Virus record (IMG/VR): IMGVR_UViG_3300030060_003886
Span: 1 to 39,644 of that record
Source: a virus
Reading direction: 5' to 3' (one strand)
DNA length: 39,644 nt
Positions within the stretch are counted from its first letter, which is position 1, and each line of letters begins with the position of its first letter. This document shows positions 31,978-38,331 of the stretch, piece after piece. The notes under the pieces were generated by a model. The model searched no databases, was not told where the DNA came from, and saw nothing but the letters and a program-made list of their open reading frames with translations. The position numbers and the translations under genes were made by a program.

Positions 31978-32669
31978 AGCCTCTGATAATCGACAGCAAT
32001 GAGAGAGGGGCTTTGCCTGACTCGATAGTTCGCAAGGCTATGGAAAAGAAACCTCCAGTACCGACCAAGAGAGAGCACCTCATTGTAGGTGACTACCTGT
32101 GTGGTCAATGGCACATAGAAGCGAAGACCATCAGCGACTTCCTAGAGTCTCTCCGGTCTGGACACATTATGAGGCAGTTGGATAATCTCGATGCGAACGT
32201 GCCGCAGTTCGGCATCCTAGTGTGGGGCGATGTGGGTGCATACGTCAAGCAGGTGAAAGCACGTGGTGGCACCACCAATTACAGCGCAGCGGTCAAGCAA
32301 GTATCAGGAGGGCTGGCACGCATAGCAGCCGACTTCGGTTGTCTGACCTACCGAGCCCCCGACCTCATGGAAGCATCGTACTTCATGGTAGGCTTGCATC
32401 AAAAGACCTACAAGAGTGCGAGCAGGCATGGTGCTCAAGCGATTAAGAGAGTATCTAGCAACGATGTGAGGGTCGACATGCTCCGTACCATCCCCGGAGT
32501 GGGTGACGAGATGGTGGACAATATCATCTCGGAGTGTGGGAGTCTTGAAGAGGCAGCCTGCGGCGAGTGTCTCAAGGGAGTGAAGAGGATGGGCAAGGTG
32601 CTCAGGAACAGAGTCGTCGAGGCTCTCACAAGCGAGGACCCGGTGAGAATCGAGCGCCGTTCTTCTTGA
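31974..32669 (+). CDS. ERCC4/XPF-family nuclease (231 aa)
   Basis: ATGA-coupled to the primase. The nuclease motif is GDY (D40), then E49-A-K51 and D55, matching the GDx(n)ERKxxxD core of XPF/Hef/Mus81, with Ala in place of Arg. IPGVGDEMVDNII, about residues 174-186, begins the helix-hairpin-helix pair that binds DNA. Such enzymes cleave branched or forked DNA. The size fits the short archaeal and viral forms without a helicase domain. It ends the unit just before a new promoter. Confidence 0.85.
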   Translation: MKPLIIDSNERGALPDSIVRKAMEKKPPVPTKREHLIVGDYLCGQWHIEAKTISDFLESLRSGHIMRQLDNLDANVPQFGILVWGDVGAYVKQVKARGGTTNYSAAVKQVSGGLARIAADFGCLTYRAPDLMEASYFMVGLHQKTYKSASRHGAQAIKRVSSNDVRVDMLRTIPGVGDEMVDNIISECGSLEEAACGECLKGVKRMGKVLRNRVVEALTSEDPVRIERRSS

Positions 32670-32706
32670 GATTCTTACGTTATTCTTTTCCGATAGCATA
32701 GATTTG

Positions 32707-32721
32707 TTTATAGACTGGTCA
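32707..32721 (+). promoter_or_regulatory. TATA-like promoter for the 32736 gene
   Basis: TTTATAGACTGGTCA begins 29 nt before the ATG at 32736, in a 66-bp AT-rich gap after the ERCC4 gene. It is nearly the same as the box at 20981-20995 and shares TTTATAG with 22721. It probably drives the helicase-exonuclease-thermosome unit as a leaderless or very short-leader mRNA. A weak GAGGTG lies 3 nt before the ATG and is too close for normal use. Confidence 0.6.
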
Positions 32722-32735
32722 ATGTACGAGGTGGT

Positions 32736-34193
32736 ATGGCAAGAACTTGGGAAGATTATACCGCCGTACAGAAGTACCCTATACTGAGACATTATGTAGA
32801 GAGATACAGGAAGACATCATTCTTTAATGAGACACCAGCAATCCTGTCCTTCTTCTTTCTACAAGGACAAGCGGTCGCTGACTACATACGAATACCAGTC
32901 TGGGCTAGTTACCTAGACCCTAGATTCCACGTGTTCTGGATTCAACCCACTCGTTCTGGTAAGTCAATCGCGTGGGAGTTCATTGGTGAGATTGCTAGGC
33001 ACGCAGGCATTGATGCTGACATCTTCACCTCTGGGACTGACGCTGGCCTGATTGGTTCGTTCAAGTCTCACAAGGACGAGGATGGGAACTACTACACAGA
33101 AGAGGTGCCCGGCCTGTTGAATGGGAATAAACTACTCAACTTCGACGAGGGTAGCATCTTGCTACAGCCTAGTCCGAAGCAGTTCTTCCAAGAGGTCATC
33201 CTCTACCTACAACAAGCCATGAACCCCATTGGTAGCCACAGTAACACACTCACAAAGCACATGAAGGACGGAAAGATTGAGACTGAGTCTCGTGTGTCCT
33301 TCTGGATTACCACCTTCCCTCCTGCTGGTGTGAAGGAGTACGTGCTGACAAAGGGGTTGTTCCAGAGAGTGCTATTGTACTACGCTCCTTGGGACAACAA
33401 CATGAGGATGCAGGTCTCCAAACGCAGGATGAGTGGTGTATGGTCAGACCAGATGGACGAGGTGATGTCCACAGAGGACATCGCAGAGCATTTCGTTGAG
33501 GTGCAGAGCCTAGTCATGGAGCATCTAGTAGCCTGCTCTGACATCAACATGAAGATGTGGCACGACTTAGACCCGAACGTCAAGGAAGAGCGTGCAGAGC
33601 GAGAGAGGATAGTCAGGGACGCTGCTCTCTCCATGTTCGAGAAGAGCAAGGACTTCGACCCAGCAGTGGAGTTGGCTGTCGACGAGTTCTATCATCTGGT
33701 GACTGGCATGGATACCAAACTCAGTGACGTGGTGCTGTCCTTCATGCCGAACATCGAGAACTATCTCAATATCCTAGCAACTCATCTTCTCCTAGTAGAG
33801 ATGAATGACAGGCGAGCATCAGGAATGTATGACCCTGCAGACAAGTGGGTTGTCACGGGTGACCACATCGACATGGCTATGGAGATACTGTACGACGTCT
33901 ACGAGCGTCTCATCATATGGCTGGAGAGTGACTTAGAATTGGGTGCTACAAAGGCAGCCAAACTAGCGAAGACGGAAGCATGGAAGCAAGCCATGGCAGC
34001 GTGCGCTTCAGTCGACCTAGGTGACCACCGTGGTGACGGATGGTACTTGAAGAAGGACATCATCAAAGCCTACGGTCGTCTGGCTGACCGCAGTCAGCCT
34101 GTGGTCTACAAACACTACAACGATATAAGAGCCTCCTTCAAGGAAACGAAGATGGGCGGCGTGCCTTACATTAGATGGAGCGAGAAAGAATGA
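32736..34193 (+). CDS. P-loop ATPase, possible replicative helicase (485 aa)
   Basis: Walker A PTRSGKS at residues 71-77, with K76 and S77; the first Gly of GxxxxGK is missing, as in several phage helicase-like families. Walker B LLNFDEGS has D137-E138. An arginine-containing segment (GLFQRVLLYYAPWD, about residues 206-219) may supply the finger. The C-terminal third is helical and ends in a basic, possibly winged, region. Architecture and size resemble phage DUF3987-like or SF3/D5-type ATPases. Being first in its own unit beside primase suggests the replicative helicase, but this is inference. Confidence 0.5.
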   Translation: MARTWEDYTAVQKYPILRHYVERYRKTSFFNETPAILSFFFLQGQAVADYIRIPVWASYLDPRFHVFWIQPTRSGKSIAWEFIGEIARHAGIDADIFTSGTDAGLIGSFKSHKDEDGNYYTEEVPGLLNGNKLLNFDEGSILLQPSPKQFFQEVILYLQQAMNPIGSHSNTLTKHMKDGKIETESRVSFWITTFPPAGVKEYVLTKGLFQRVLLYYAPWDNNMRMQVSKRRMSGVWSDQMDEVMSTEDIAEHFVEVQSLVMEHLVACSDINMKMWHDLDPNVKEERAERERIVRDAALSMFEKSKDFDPAVELAVDEFYHLVTGMDTKLSDVVLSFMPNIENYLNILATHLLLVEMNDRRASGMYDPADKWVVTGDHIDMAMEILYDVYERLIIWLESDLELGATKAAKLAKTEAWKQAMAACASVDLGDHRGDGWYLKKDIIKAYGRLADRSQPVVYKHYNDIRASFKETKMGGVPYIRWSEKE

Positions 34194-34786
34194 CAAGCAT
34201 AATGGCGTTAGATATCGAGACTGGAAACTACTCTTGGGAAATAGGAGGCTGGGCCAACACCCACCTCTTCGAGCCTACAGTGGTTTGCACATGGGATGGG
34301 AAAGAAGGACACGTCTTCTCCAAGGAAGACATTGATGTCAATGACAGCACATGCCACACTCTCAACGCCAAGACCCTAGGAGAGCATCTGGAAAAACACA
34401 TTGAATCTGGTGGGAAGATAGTGGGGCACAACCTCATGGGTTTCGACCTACCTGTATTGAGAGATGCTCTCGATTGTTTCTACGCAGGTCATTTGATGAG
34501 GAATAATGAACTGGTAATAGACACGTCTGCGCTTCTGCGCTCTGCTACCTCATACGCGCATCACCTCGATGACGTATGCAAACACACGCTCGGTGTGGGT
34601 AAGACGCAGAAGTCAGAGGACGCCCCTAAGATGTGGAGAGAGGGCAAGCACGTAGAGGTTGCAGAATACTGCCTGAAAGACTGCCAGTTGGTCTACGACA
34701 TGTGGATACACGGACAGCAAGAAGGCTTCGTCAAGAACAGGAACCCTGATACTGGAGTGGTAGATGACATAGAGGTGATATGGTGA
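34190..34786 (+). CDS. DEDD-family 3'-5' exonuclease (198 aa)
   Basis: ATGA-coupled. Motifs: ALDIET with D8 and E10, GHNLMGFDLPVL with D86, and Y160-C-L-K-D164, the DEDDy set. It is a stand-alone RNase H-fold exonuclease, like the N-terminal half of family B polymerases and phage proofreading-type exonucleases. The virus therefore has two such domains, one in PolB and this. It may remove mispaired or flap ends. The frame is open upstream (ATG 34175) but the ATG at 34190 keeps the catalytic strand near the start, as usual. Confidence 0.8.
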   Translation: MTSIMALDIETGNYSWEIGGWANTHLFEPTVVCTWDGKEGHVFSKEDIDVNDSTCHTLNAKTLGEHLEKHIESGGKIVGHNLMGFDLPVLRDALDCFYAGHLMRNNELVIDTSALLRSATSYAHHLDDVCKHTLGVGKTQKSEDAPKMWREGKHVEVAEYCLKDCQLVYDMWIHGQQEGFVKNRNPDTGVVDDIEVIW

Positions 34787-34908
34787 ACCTACTAGAAGAC
34801 GCTCCTGCAGGTTTCTTTCAGACTTTCTACATCACCATGTGTGAGTACCTTGATGTGGACCCCGACGCACTATTCATCCAATTAATGGAGGAAACACACG
34901 ATGAGTGA
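34783..34908 (+). CDS. Small acidic unknown protein (41 aa)
   Basis: A GTG at 34783 overlaps the exonuclease stop and has GAGGTGA about 5 nt upstream. The frame runs 41 residues to 34908, 8 nt into the thermosome start. The product is helical, acidic and aromatic (GFFQTFYITMCEYLDVD). Coupling on both sides supports it; function is unknown. Confidence 0.5.
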   Translation: MNLLEDAPAGFFQTFYITMCEYLDVDPDALFIQLMEETHDE

Positions 34909-36424
34909 AAAAGAACAACAGACAGGAAGAGAAGCACAAATGAGCAACATAAAGGCAGCCATGAACGTGGCTGAGACCGTCAGGTCTACCCTAGGTCCAG
35001 CAGGTATGGACAAGTTGCTGACGAACGGCAGTCACCACACTGTAACTAATGATGGTGTTACGGTTCTGAGAGAACTGGACATCGCGCACCCCGGTGCACA
35101 GATGATGGTAGAGGCAAGCAAGACGCAAGAGGCAGTGTGTAAAGACGGCACTACCAGCGTCGTTGTGACAGCAGGACAGATGCTGGCTCTCAGCCAAGGA
35201 CTGCTGATGAGAGGCATACACCCACGTGTCCTCATCAGGTCATTCCAAGAGGGAAAGAACCTAGCATTAGAGCACCTCGAATCTCAAGACATCGACATTC
35301 TAGACGCAGCCAAAACCGCACTGCGGGGCAAGGCTGCAGAGAGTGATTTGGAATACGCTGCTGAGTTATGCGTGAAAGCGTGTCAGAAGGCAGTAGGTAA
35401 TCTAGACCACATCACCGTCATCACGCAAGCAGGTGGCGCACTGTCAGACTCCTACGTCCAAGACGGGCTTGTCATCAACAAGGAGTTCGCCAATGAGGTA
35501 GAGAACAAGTCAGTGGAAGGCAACATCAACATCCTACTACTCAACGGAGGACTAGAGGGGTACGACATCAAGGAAGTGCAGATGCAAGTCGAGAACATGC
35601 AGCAGTTGCACGAGTTGAAGCAACAGGAACTGAGCATGCTGAGCGAGGTCGCCTCCATGGTGGCTGGTGCAGTAGGGCCAGACGGTGTTGTCTTCGTGAG
35701 GGACAGCGTGCATGAGGCAGTAGCACACTACCTCTCCCAGCACGGCATCCCACTAGTCACACGTTTGCAGCAAAGCGACATGGAAGGCTTGTCCAGATTG
35801 TTGGACGTGCCTATCTACCACAGAGTGACTGATGTCGATGAGCCCATCATGGCGACAGACGCATCCGTCAAGCAAGAGAGGATAGGTGACTTGGATTTCA
35901 TCACCGTATCAGGTAGTGGTGAGGCTACGTGCCTAGTGGTCAGAGGCGCCACCAGACAGACCATAGAGGAATACGAGAGAGCATTCGACGACGCCATTGG
36001 TGTCACCTGCCTCGCCATGAGTGACGGAGGGAAGGGGTTCCCCGGTGGCGGTGCCTCTTTCTCCGCAGCATCCATGACCGTGAGAGAGCATGCAGCCACG
36101 AGGCCCAACATGACAGCCAGAGAGAGGATGTGTCTCGAGGCATACGCAGACGCTCTGGAGATTATACCAGCAGCGATAGCGAACAACGCAGGCATGGACC
36201 CACTCGACGTGGTCATGGAACTGAGGTCGGCTGAGGATGGTGTCGGCTTATACATAGACGATAGAGGAGTCGGTGAGATATGCAACACACTAGAGAAGGG
36301 AGTGGTGGAGCCAGAGTCTCTGGTGAAGCAAGTCATAAGCAGTGCGACTGAGGTAGCCACTGCCATCTTGAGGATAGACGACATCATGGCAATGAGGGAA
36401 GACAATGGAAACCTTGTTGGCTAA
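34901..36424 (+). CDS. ths: Group II chaperonin subunit (thermosome)
   Basis: The protein is 507 aa; the ATG at 34901 has GGAGGA upstream. Signatures: RSTLGPAGMDKLL (usually GPKGMDK), NDGVTVL, KDGTTSVVV (usually GDGTTS), FPGGGA and AIANNAGMDPLDVVMELR. The apical domain has the helical protrusion that serves as built-in lid. Shorter than cellular forms (about 540) by the N-terminal arm and Gly/Met-rich tail. It would fold capsid or replication proteins in a double ring, alone or mixed with host subunits. Encoded after the exonuclease; the membrane mini-gene begins inside its 3' end. Confidence 0.95.
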   Translation: MSEKEQQTGREAQMSNIKAAMNVAETVRSTLGPAGMDKLLTNGSHHTVTNDGVTVLRELDIAHPGAQMMVEASKTQEAVCKDGTTSVVVTAGQMLALSQGLLMRGIHPRVLIRSFQEGKNLALEHLESQDIDILDAAKTALRGKAAESDLEYAAELCVKACQKAVGNLDHITVITQAGGALSDSYVQDGLVINKEFANEVENKSVEGNINILLLNGGLEGYDIKEVQMQVENMQQLHELKQQELSMLSEVASMVAGAVGPDGVVFVRDSVHEAVAHYLSQHGIPLVTRLQQSDMEGLSRLLDVPIYHRVTDVDEPIMATDASVKQERIGDLDFITVSGSGEATCLVVRGATRQTIEEYERAFDDAIGVTCLAMSDGGKGFPGGGASFSAASMTVREHAATRPNMTARERMCLEAYADALEIIPAAIANNAGMDPLDVVMELRSAEDGVGLYIDDRGVGEICNTLEKGVVEPESLVKQVISSATEVATAILRIDDIMAMREDNGNLVG

Positions 36425-36551
36425 TCTCTGCTTCGGTTGCTGGGCACTTGTGGGCCTAGGGTTGTTCTACACTGCTCTCGATAGAGCAGTCTTCTCTTTA
36501 TTGAATAGTCGGACATTTATTAAGAGAGACAATAAAACCGAGGAAGAGTAA
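36405..36551 (+). CDS. Small membrane protein (48 aa)
   Basis: An ATG at 36405 with GAGGGA about 8 nt upstream opens a frame that overlaps the thermosome end by 20 bp and runs to a TAA at 36549-36551. Residues 4-25 are one hydrophobic helix (LLANLCFGCWALVGLGLFY), followed by basic residues and a KTEEE end. The layout predicts a type III single-span protein with a cytoplasmic tail. It is the last plus-strand gene before the convergent junction. Real because of ribosome site, coupling and composition; role unknown. Confidence 0.55.
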   Translation: METLLANLCFGCWALVGLGLFYTALDRAVFSLLNSRTFIKRDNKTEEE

Positions 36552-36561
36552 TAAGTCTGGC

Positions 36562-36669
36562 TGTCTTGGAGAAGACAAGAGCGGGCGCGGCATCGTGAGG
36601 GAGGAAACAAAGTCTTCATTTTCTTTGCTTCTGTGGTTCTACAGCACTCTTCTTCCCCTCCTCCCTCAC
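36562..36669 (+). other. Second GAGGGAGG/CCTCCCTC structured element at the convergent junction
   Basis: GTGAGGGAGG at 36595-36604 pairs with CCTCCCTCAC at 36660-36669 (10 bp, 55-nt spacer). Inside are CAAAG/CTTTG at 36608-36627 and CTGT/ACAG around TTCTAC. Upstream, TGTCTT/AAGACA at 36562-36577 forms a hairpin; GAAGAC at 36571-36576 could instead pair with GTCTTC at 36612-36617, repeating the A-B-A'-B' order of 14942-15027. The right arm and TTCTAC segment resemble those of the first element. It may be a terminator or processing signal between the converging units; T-rich runs inside suit archaeal termination. Confidence 0.45.
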
Positions 36670-36741
36670 AGCCCATATCAAAAACAGACTAGAGGCGGAA
36701 GCGAGACCAAGCCCACAATCCTTGGAAGATAGATAGCAACA

Positions 36742-36915
36742 TCAGTCACCTTGGGCGTGCGCTTTCATAGCCAACACATCCCAGTAACCTGCGACTAAGA
36801 GAATGGAAATCATGACACCACCTAGCAAAGGTATGACAGCAGACAGAGTATCCTCGAAAGAGATATCAGAAGCCGCTACCTCTCTGACGATTTCATTGGG
36901 TCTGATGTCCAACAT
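36742..36915 (-). CDS. Small membrane protein (57 aa)
   Basis: A longer frame would need a TTG at 36933; the ATG at 36915 directly after the previous gene's stop is preferred. After a charged N terminus, residues about 27-47 are hydrophobic (AVIPLLGGVMISILLVAGY), one membrane helix, with a short tail. It ends the leftward unit. Its position beyond tail genes could suit a holin-like or virion membrane function; not supported further. Confidence 0.55.
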   Translation of the reverse strand: MLDIRPNEIVREVAASDISFEDTLSAVIPLLGGVMISILLVAGYWDVLAMKAHAQGD

Positions 36916-36916
36916 A

Positions 36917-37210
36917 TCAATACCCCATTTCAAACTTGGATGGACCTTTCATGTTCCTGACGCTCTGCACCGCGAAACGAATCTTCTGAGTGCTGTGGAG
37001 GTTCCAGAACTCTCCTTCCTTGAGACCGAACTCCTTCTCGACTCGTTGGCACAACTCGTAACGGGAGCACTTCTGTAAGTCATCATCTATCTTGAGACCC
37101 AAGACTGCCGACACCTCTTCGTCGGTGTATTTGACACGCCTGTCTAGCCATACGTAGGCATAGCCCATGACCATCATCAACTTACGTGCAGACCAGTGAA
37201 ATAACCCCAT
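36917..37210 (-). CDS. Small unknown protein (97 aa)
   Basis: The ATG at 37210 has GGAGA about 7 nt upstream on the minus strand; a TTG at 37252 extends the frame but lies inside the previous gene without a ribosome site. The product is basic at the N terminus and helical, with two Cys near the middle, and a basic end (KIRFAVQSVRNMKG). No family is recognised. Confidence 0.55.
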   Translation of the reverse strand: MGLFHWSARKLMMVMGYAYVWLDRRVKYTDEEVSAVLGLKIDDDLQKCSRYELCQRVEKEFGLKEGEFWNLHSTQKIRFAVQSVRNMKGPSKFEMGY

Positions 37211-37212
37211 GT

Positions 37213-37311
37213 TTATGTCTCCGTCTGTGCTATCCAGTACTCCCAATCCCAATCGGGATGGGACGCTATCAACTTGGCTAGACTATCACTCCTATCTTTC
37301 TCAGAAGCCAT
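37213..37311 (-). CDS. Mini-protein (32 aa)
   Basis: The minus-strand frame from ATG 37311 ends at a TAA whose last base is 2 nt before the next ATG at 37210. The product is charged and Trp-rich (LIASHPDWDWEYWIAQTET). It has no long ribosome site, and support comes mostly from its tight spacing. It may be a short tail or host-interaction peptide; function unknown. Confidence 0.4.
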   Translation of the reverse strand: MASEKDRSDSLAKLIASHPDWDWEYWIAQTET

Positions 37312-37335
37312 GTCATGAACCGCCCGTACTGCATT

Positions 37336-37352
37336 GGTGTAGAAACTACACC
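37336..37352. repeat. 17-bp inverted repeat in the gap between minus-strand mini-genes
   Basis: GGTGTAGAAACTACACC is a perfect 7-bp inverted repeat around AAA, in the 50-bp gap between the minus-strand genes at 37213 and 37362. An AT-rich TAAAATA box precedes it on the minus strand at about 37360-37366. Together they could be an operator and promoter for the last three leftward genes, or an RNA hairpin. Confidence 0.4.
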
Positions 37353-37361
37353 GTTTGTATT

Positions 37362-37439
37362 TTACAGTTTCGGAAAGGCGAGCCAGAACGTGTTGTTATC
37401 GTTACCCTCTGGTATGAACGAGTTGTTGTCAGACATCAT
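37362..37439 (-). CDS. Mini-protein (25 aa)
   Basis: ATG at 37439 overlaps the previous gene's TGA (ATGA), the coupling used throughout. The peptide is Asn/Asp-rich with an aromatic end (NNTFWLAFPKL). The ribosome site is weak and length small, so the gene is only plausible. Confidence 0.35.
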   Translation of the reverse strand: MMSDNNSFIPEGNDNNTFWLAFPKL

Positions 37440-37633
37440 GCACAACCCATCTTGCACATGCCCTTGTCGAGAGGCTTGCCACAGTTCTTGCAGCACGGCT
37501 TCGCTTTCTTGACACCACACATACCACCCTTGCCGACATCGGCAGTCTTGGTTGGCTTCTTGGGGTTCTTACCTCCCATTGGCTTCAATGCGATGACGAT
37601 AGCGACCTTGCCTTTCTTATTCTTCTTCGTCAT
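37436..37633 (-). CDS. Basic protein with Cys-rich C terminus (65 aa)
   Basis: The ATG at 37633 has GGAGA about 7 nt upstream and lies inside the end of the previous gene. The N terminus is strongly basic (TKKNKKGK). The C terminus holds CGV...CCKNCGKP...CKMGC, enough Cys for a zinc knuckle. A nucleic-acid-binding or virion protein is plausible; encoded within the tail block. Confidence 0.6.
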   Translation of the reverse strand: MTKKNKKGKVAIVIALKPMGGKNPKKPTKTADVGKGGMCGVKKAKPCCKNCGKPLDKGMCKMGCA

Positions 37634-37946
37634 CAGCGTCTCTCCATGGTAACCCCTTAAGAATTATCGGGTTTAATTTTTTCTCGAGGCCAGCCCGGCA
37701 CGTGTCCTCTACTGACTCAACATCAAGGACCTCAGATAGCCACGTCATGACTTGCTCTTCAGTCACGCTCGTGTAGTCTACGAACCCACTAAGGTCTGTG
37801 ATATCCAAAGAATCACACCCAGTTATTCGGTGGGATTGTCCGTCTTGGCTTGCGATGCAATCCCAATGCAATAGGTAAATCACACCTTCCTTGCCTTCAT
37901 AACTTGCATGTCTATCCATTTCATAAACTGTCCAACTTATTTCCAT
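37617..37946 (-). CDS. Tail-region phage protein, DUF7936-like (109 aa)
   Basis: The start EISWTVYEMDRHASYEG, then VIYLLHWDCIAS near residue 25, a TEEQVMTWL segment and an LPW near the end follow a family of short phage proteins found next to tail and fibre genes (I recall the pattern ITWTV...VHW...LTEEQVIGWV...PPLPW). The DUF number is from memory. The usual C-terminal end at Pro-Trp is extended here by RDADDEEE, part of which overlaps the next gene's start. Likely a minor structural or assembly protein. Confidence 0.55.
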   Translation of the reverse strand: MEISWTVYEMDRHASYEGKEGVIYLLHWDCIASQDGQSHRITGCDSLDITDLSGFVDYTSVTEEQVMTWLSEVLDVESVEDTCRAGLEKKLNPIILKGLPWRDADDEEE

Positions 37947-37947
37947 C

Positions 37948-38112
37948 TCAACCCCTCCTCGGCTTCTGCCACAGTGCTCCGCACTCAGGGCATTCCCATA
38001 TCAGTATTCTGGTGCCTCTCTCATTGATGTAGCGCCCCTCTATACGCCTTGCTAGTATGGAAGCAGAGCAATCAGGACACTCCTGACTGAGCCTCTGAAT
38101 CAATTCGCCCAT
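37948..38112 (-). CDS. Zinc-ribbon mini-protein (54 aa)
   Basis: The minus-strand frame from ATG 38112 to TGA at 37950-37948 lies between two tail genes. CPDC near residue 12 and CPEC near residue 41, with strands between, form a clean zinc ribbon. The stop is 1-2 nt before the next ATG, and the end is basic. Possibly structural or regulatory for late genes; no family is assigned. Confidence 0.6.
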   Translation of the reverse strand: MGELIQRLSQECPDCSASILARRIEGRYINERGTRILIWECPECGALWQKPRRG

Positions 38113-38113
38113 G

Positions 38114-38323
38114 TCAATCCATCCATTCTGGCTTGGTAGGCATATTTAGCAATGCTTCCTCTGGGGTGCTGTGCTCATTCGGTAAGTCAAGCAATGCCTG
38201 CCTGTAGATTTGCAATTGTGCTTGCTGAGTGTTGTCTAACAATGAGTATGGTATAGCCAATTGATATTTGTCCATTTGCAACAGTGCTGTGTCTCTCACT
38301 CCTCTTAATTCATCCCAATCCAT
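38114..38323 (-). CDS. Tail-assembly-chaperone-like protein (69 aa)
   Basis: The ATG at 38323 follows AGGTGAT. The pattern W..LR..RD..L.......A...S.....Q...YRQALLDLP, then a Pro-rich end with P.KPEW, matches the small phage proteins beside tail-fibre genes (RDxLL...YRQALRDLP...P..P). They are usually annotated as tail-fibre assembly or tail chaperones. Only 8 bp separate it from the fibre gene, supporting this role. Confidence 0.65.
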   Translation of the reverse strand: MDWDELRGVRDTALLQMDKYQLAIPYSLLDNTQQAQLQIYRQALLDLPNEHSTPEEALLNMPTKPEWMD

Positions 38324-38331
38324 ATTATCAC

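Noticed and set aside
35815-36405. 196-codon minus-strand frame
   Set aside because: Antisense to the thermosome, whose protein motifs in this stretch are unmistakable.
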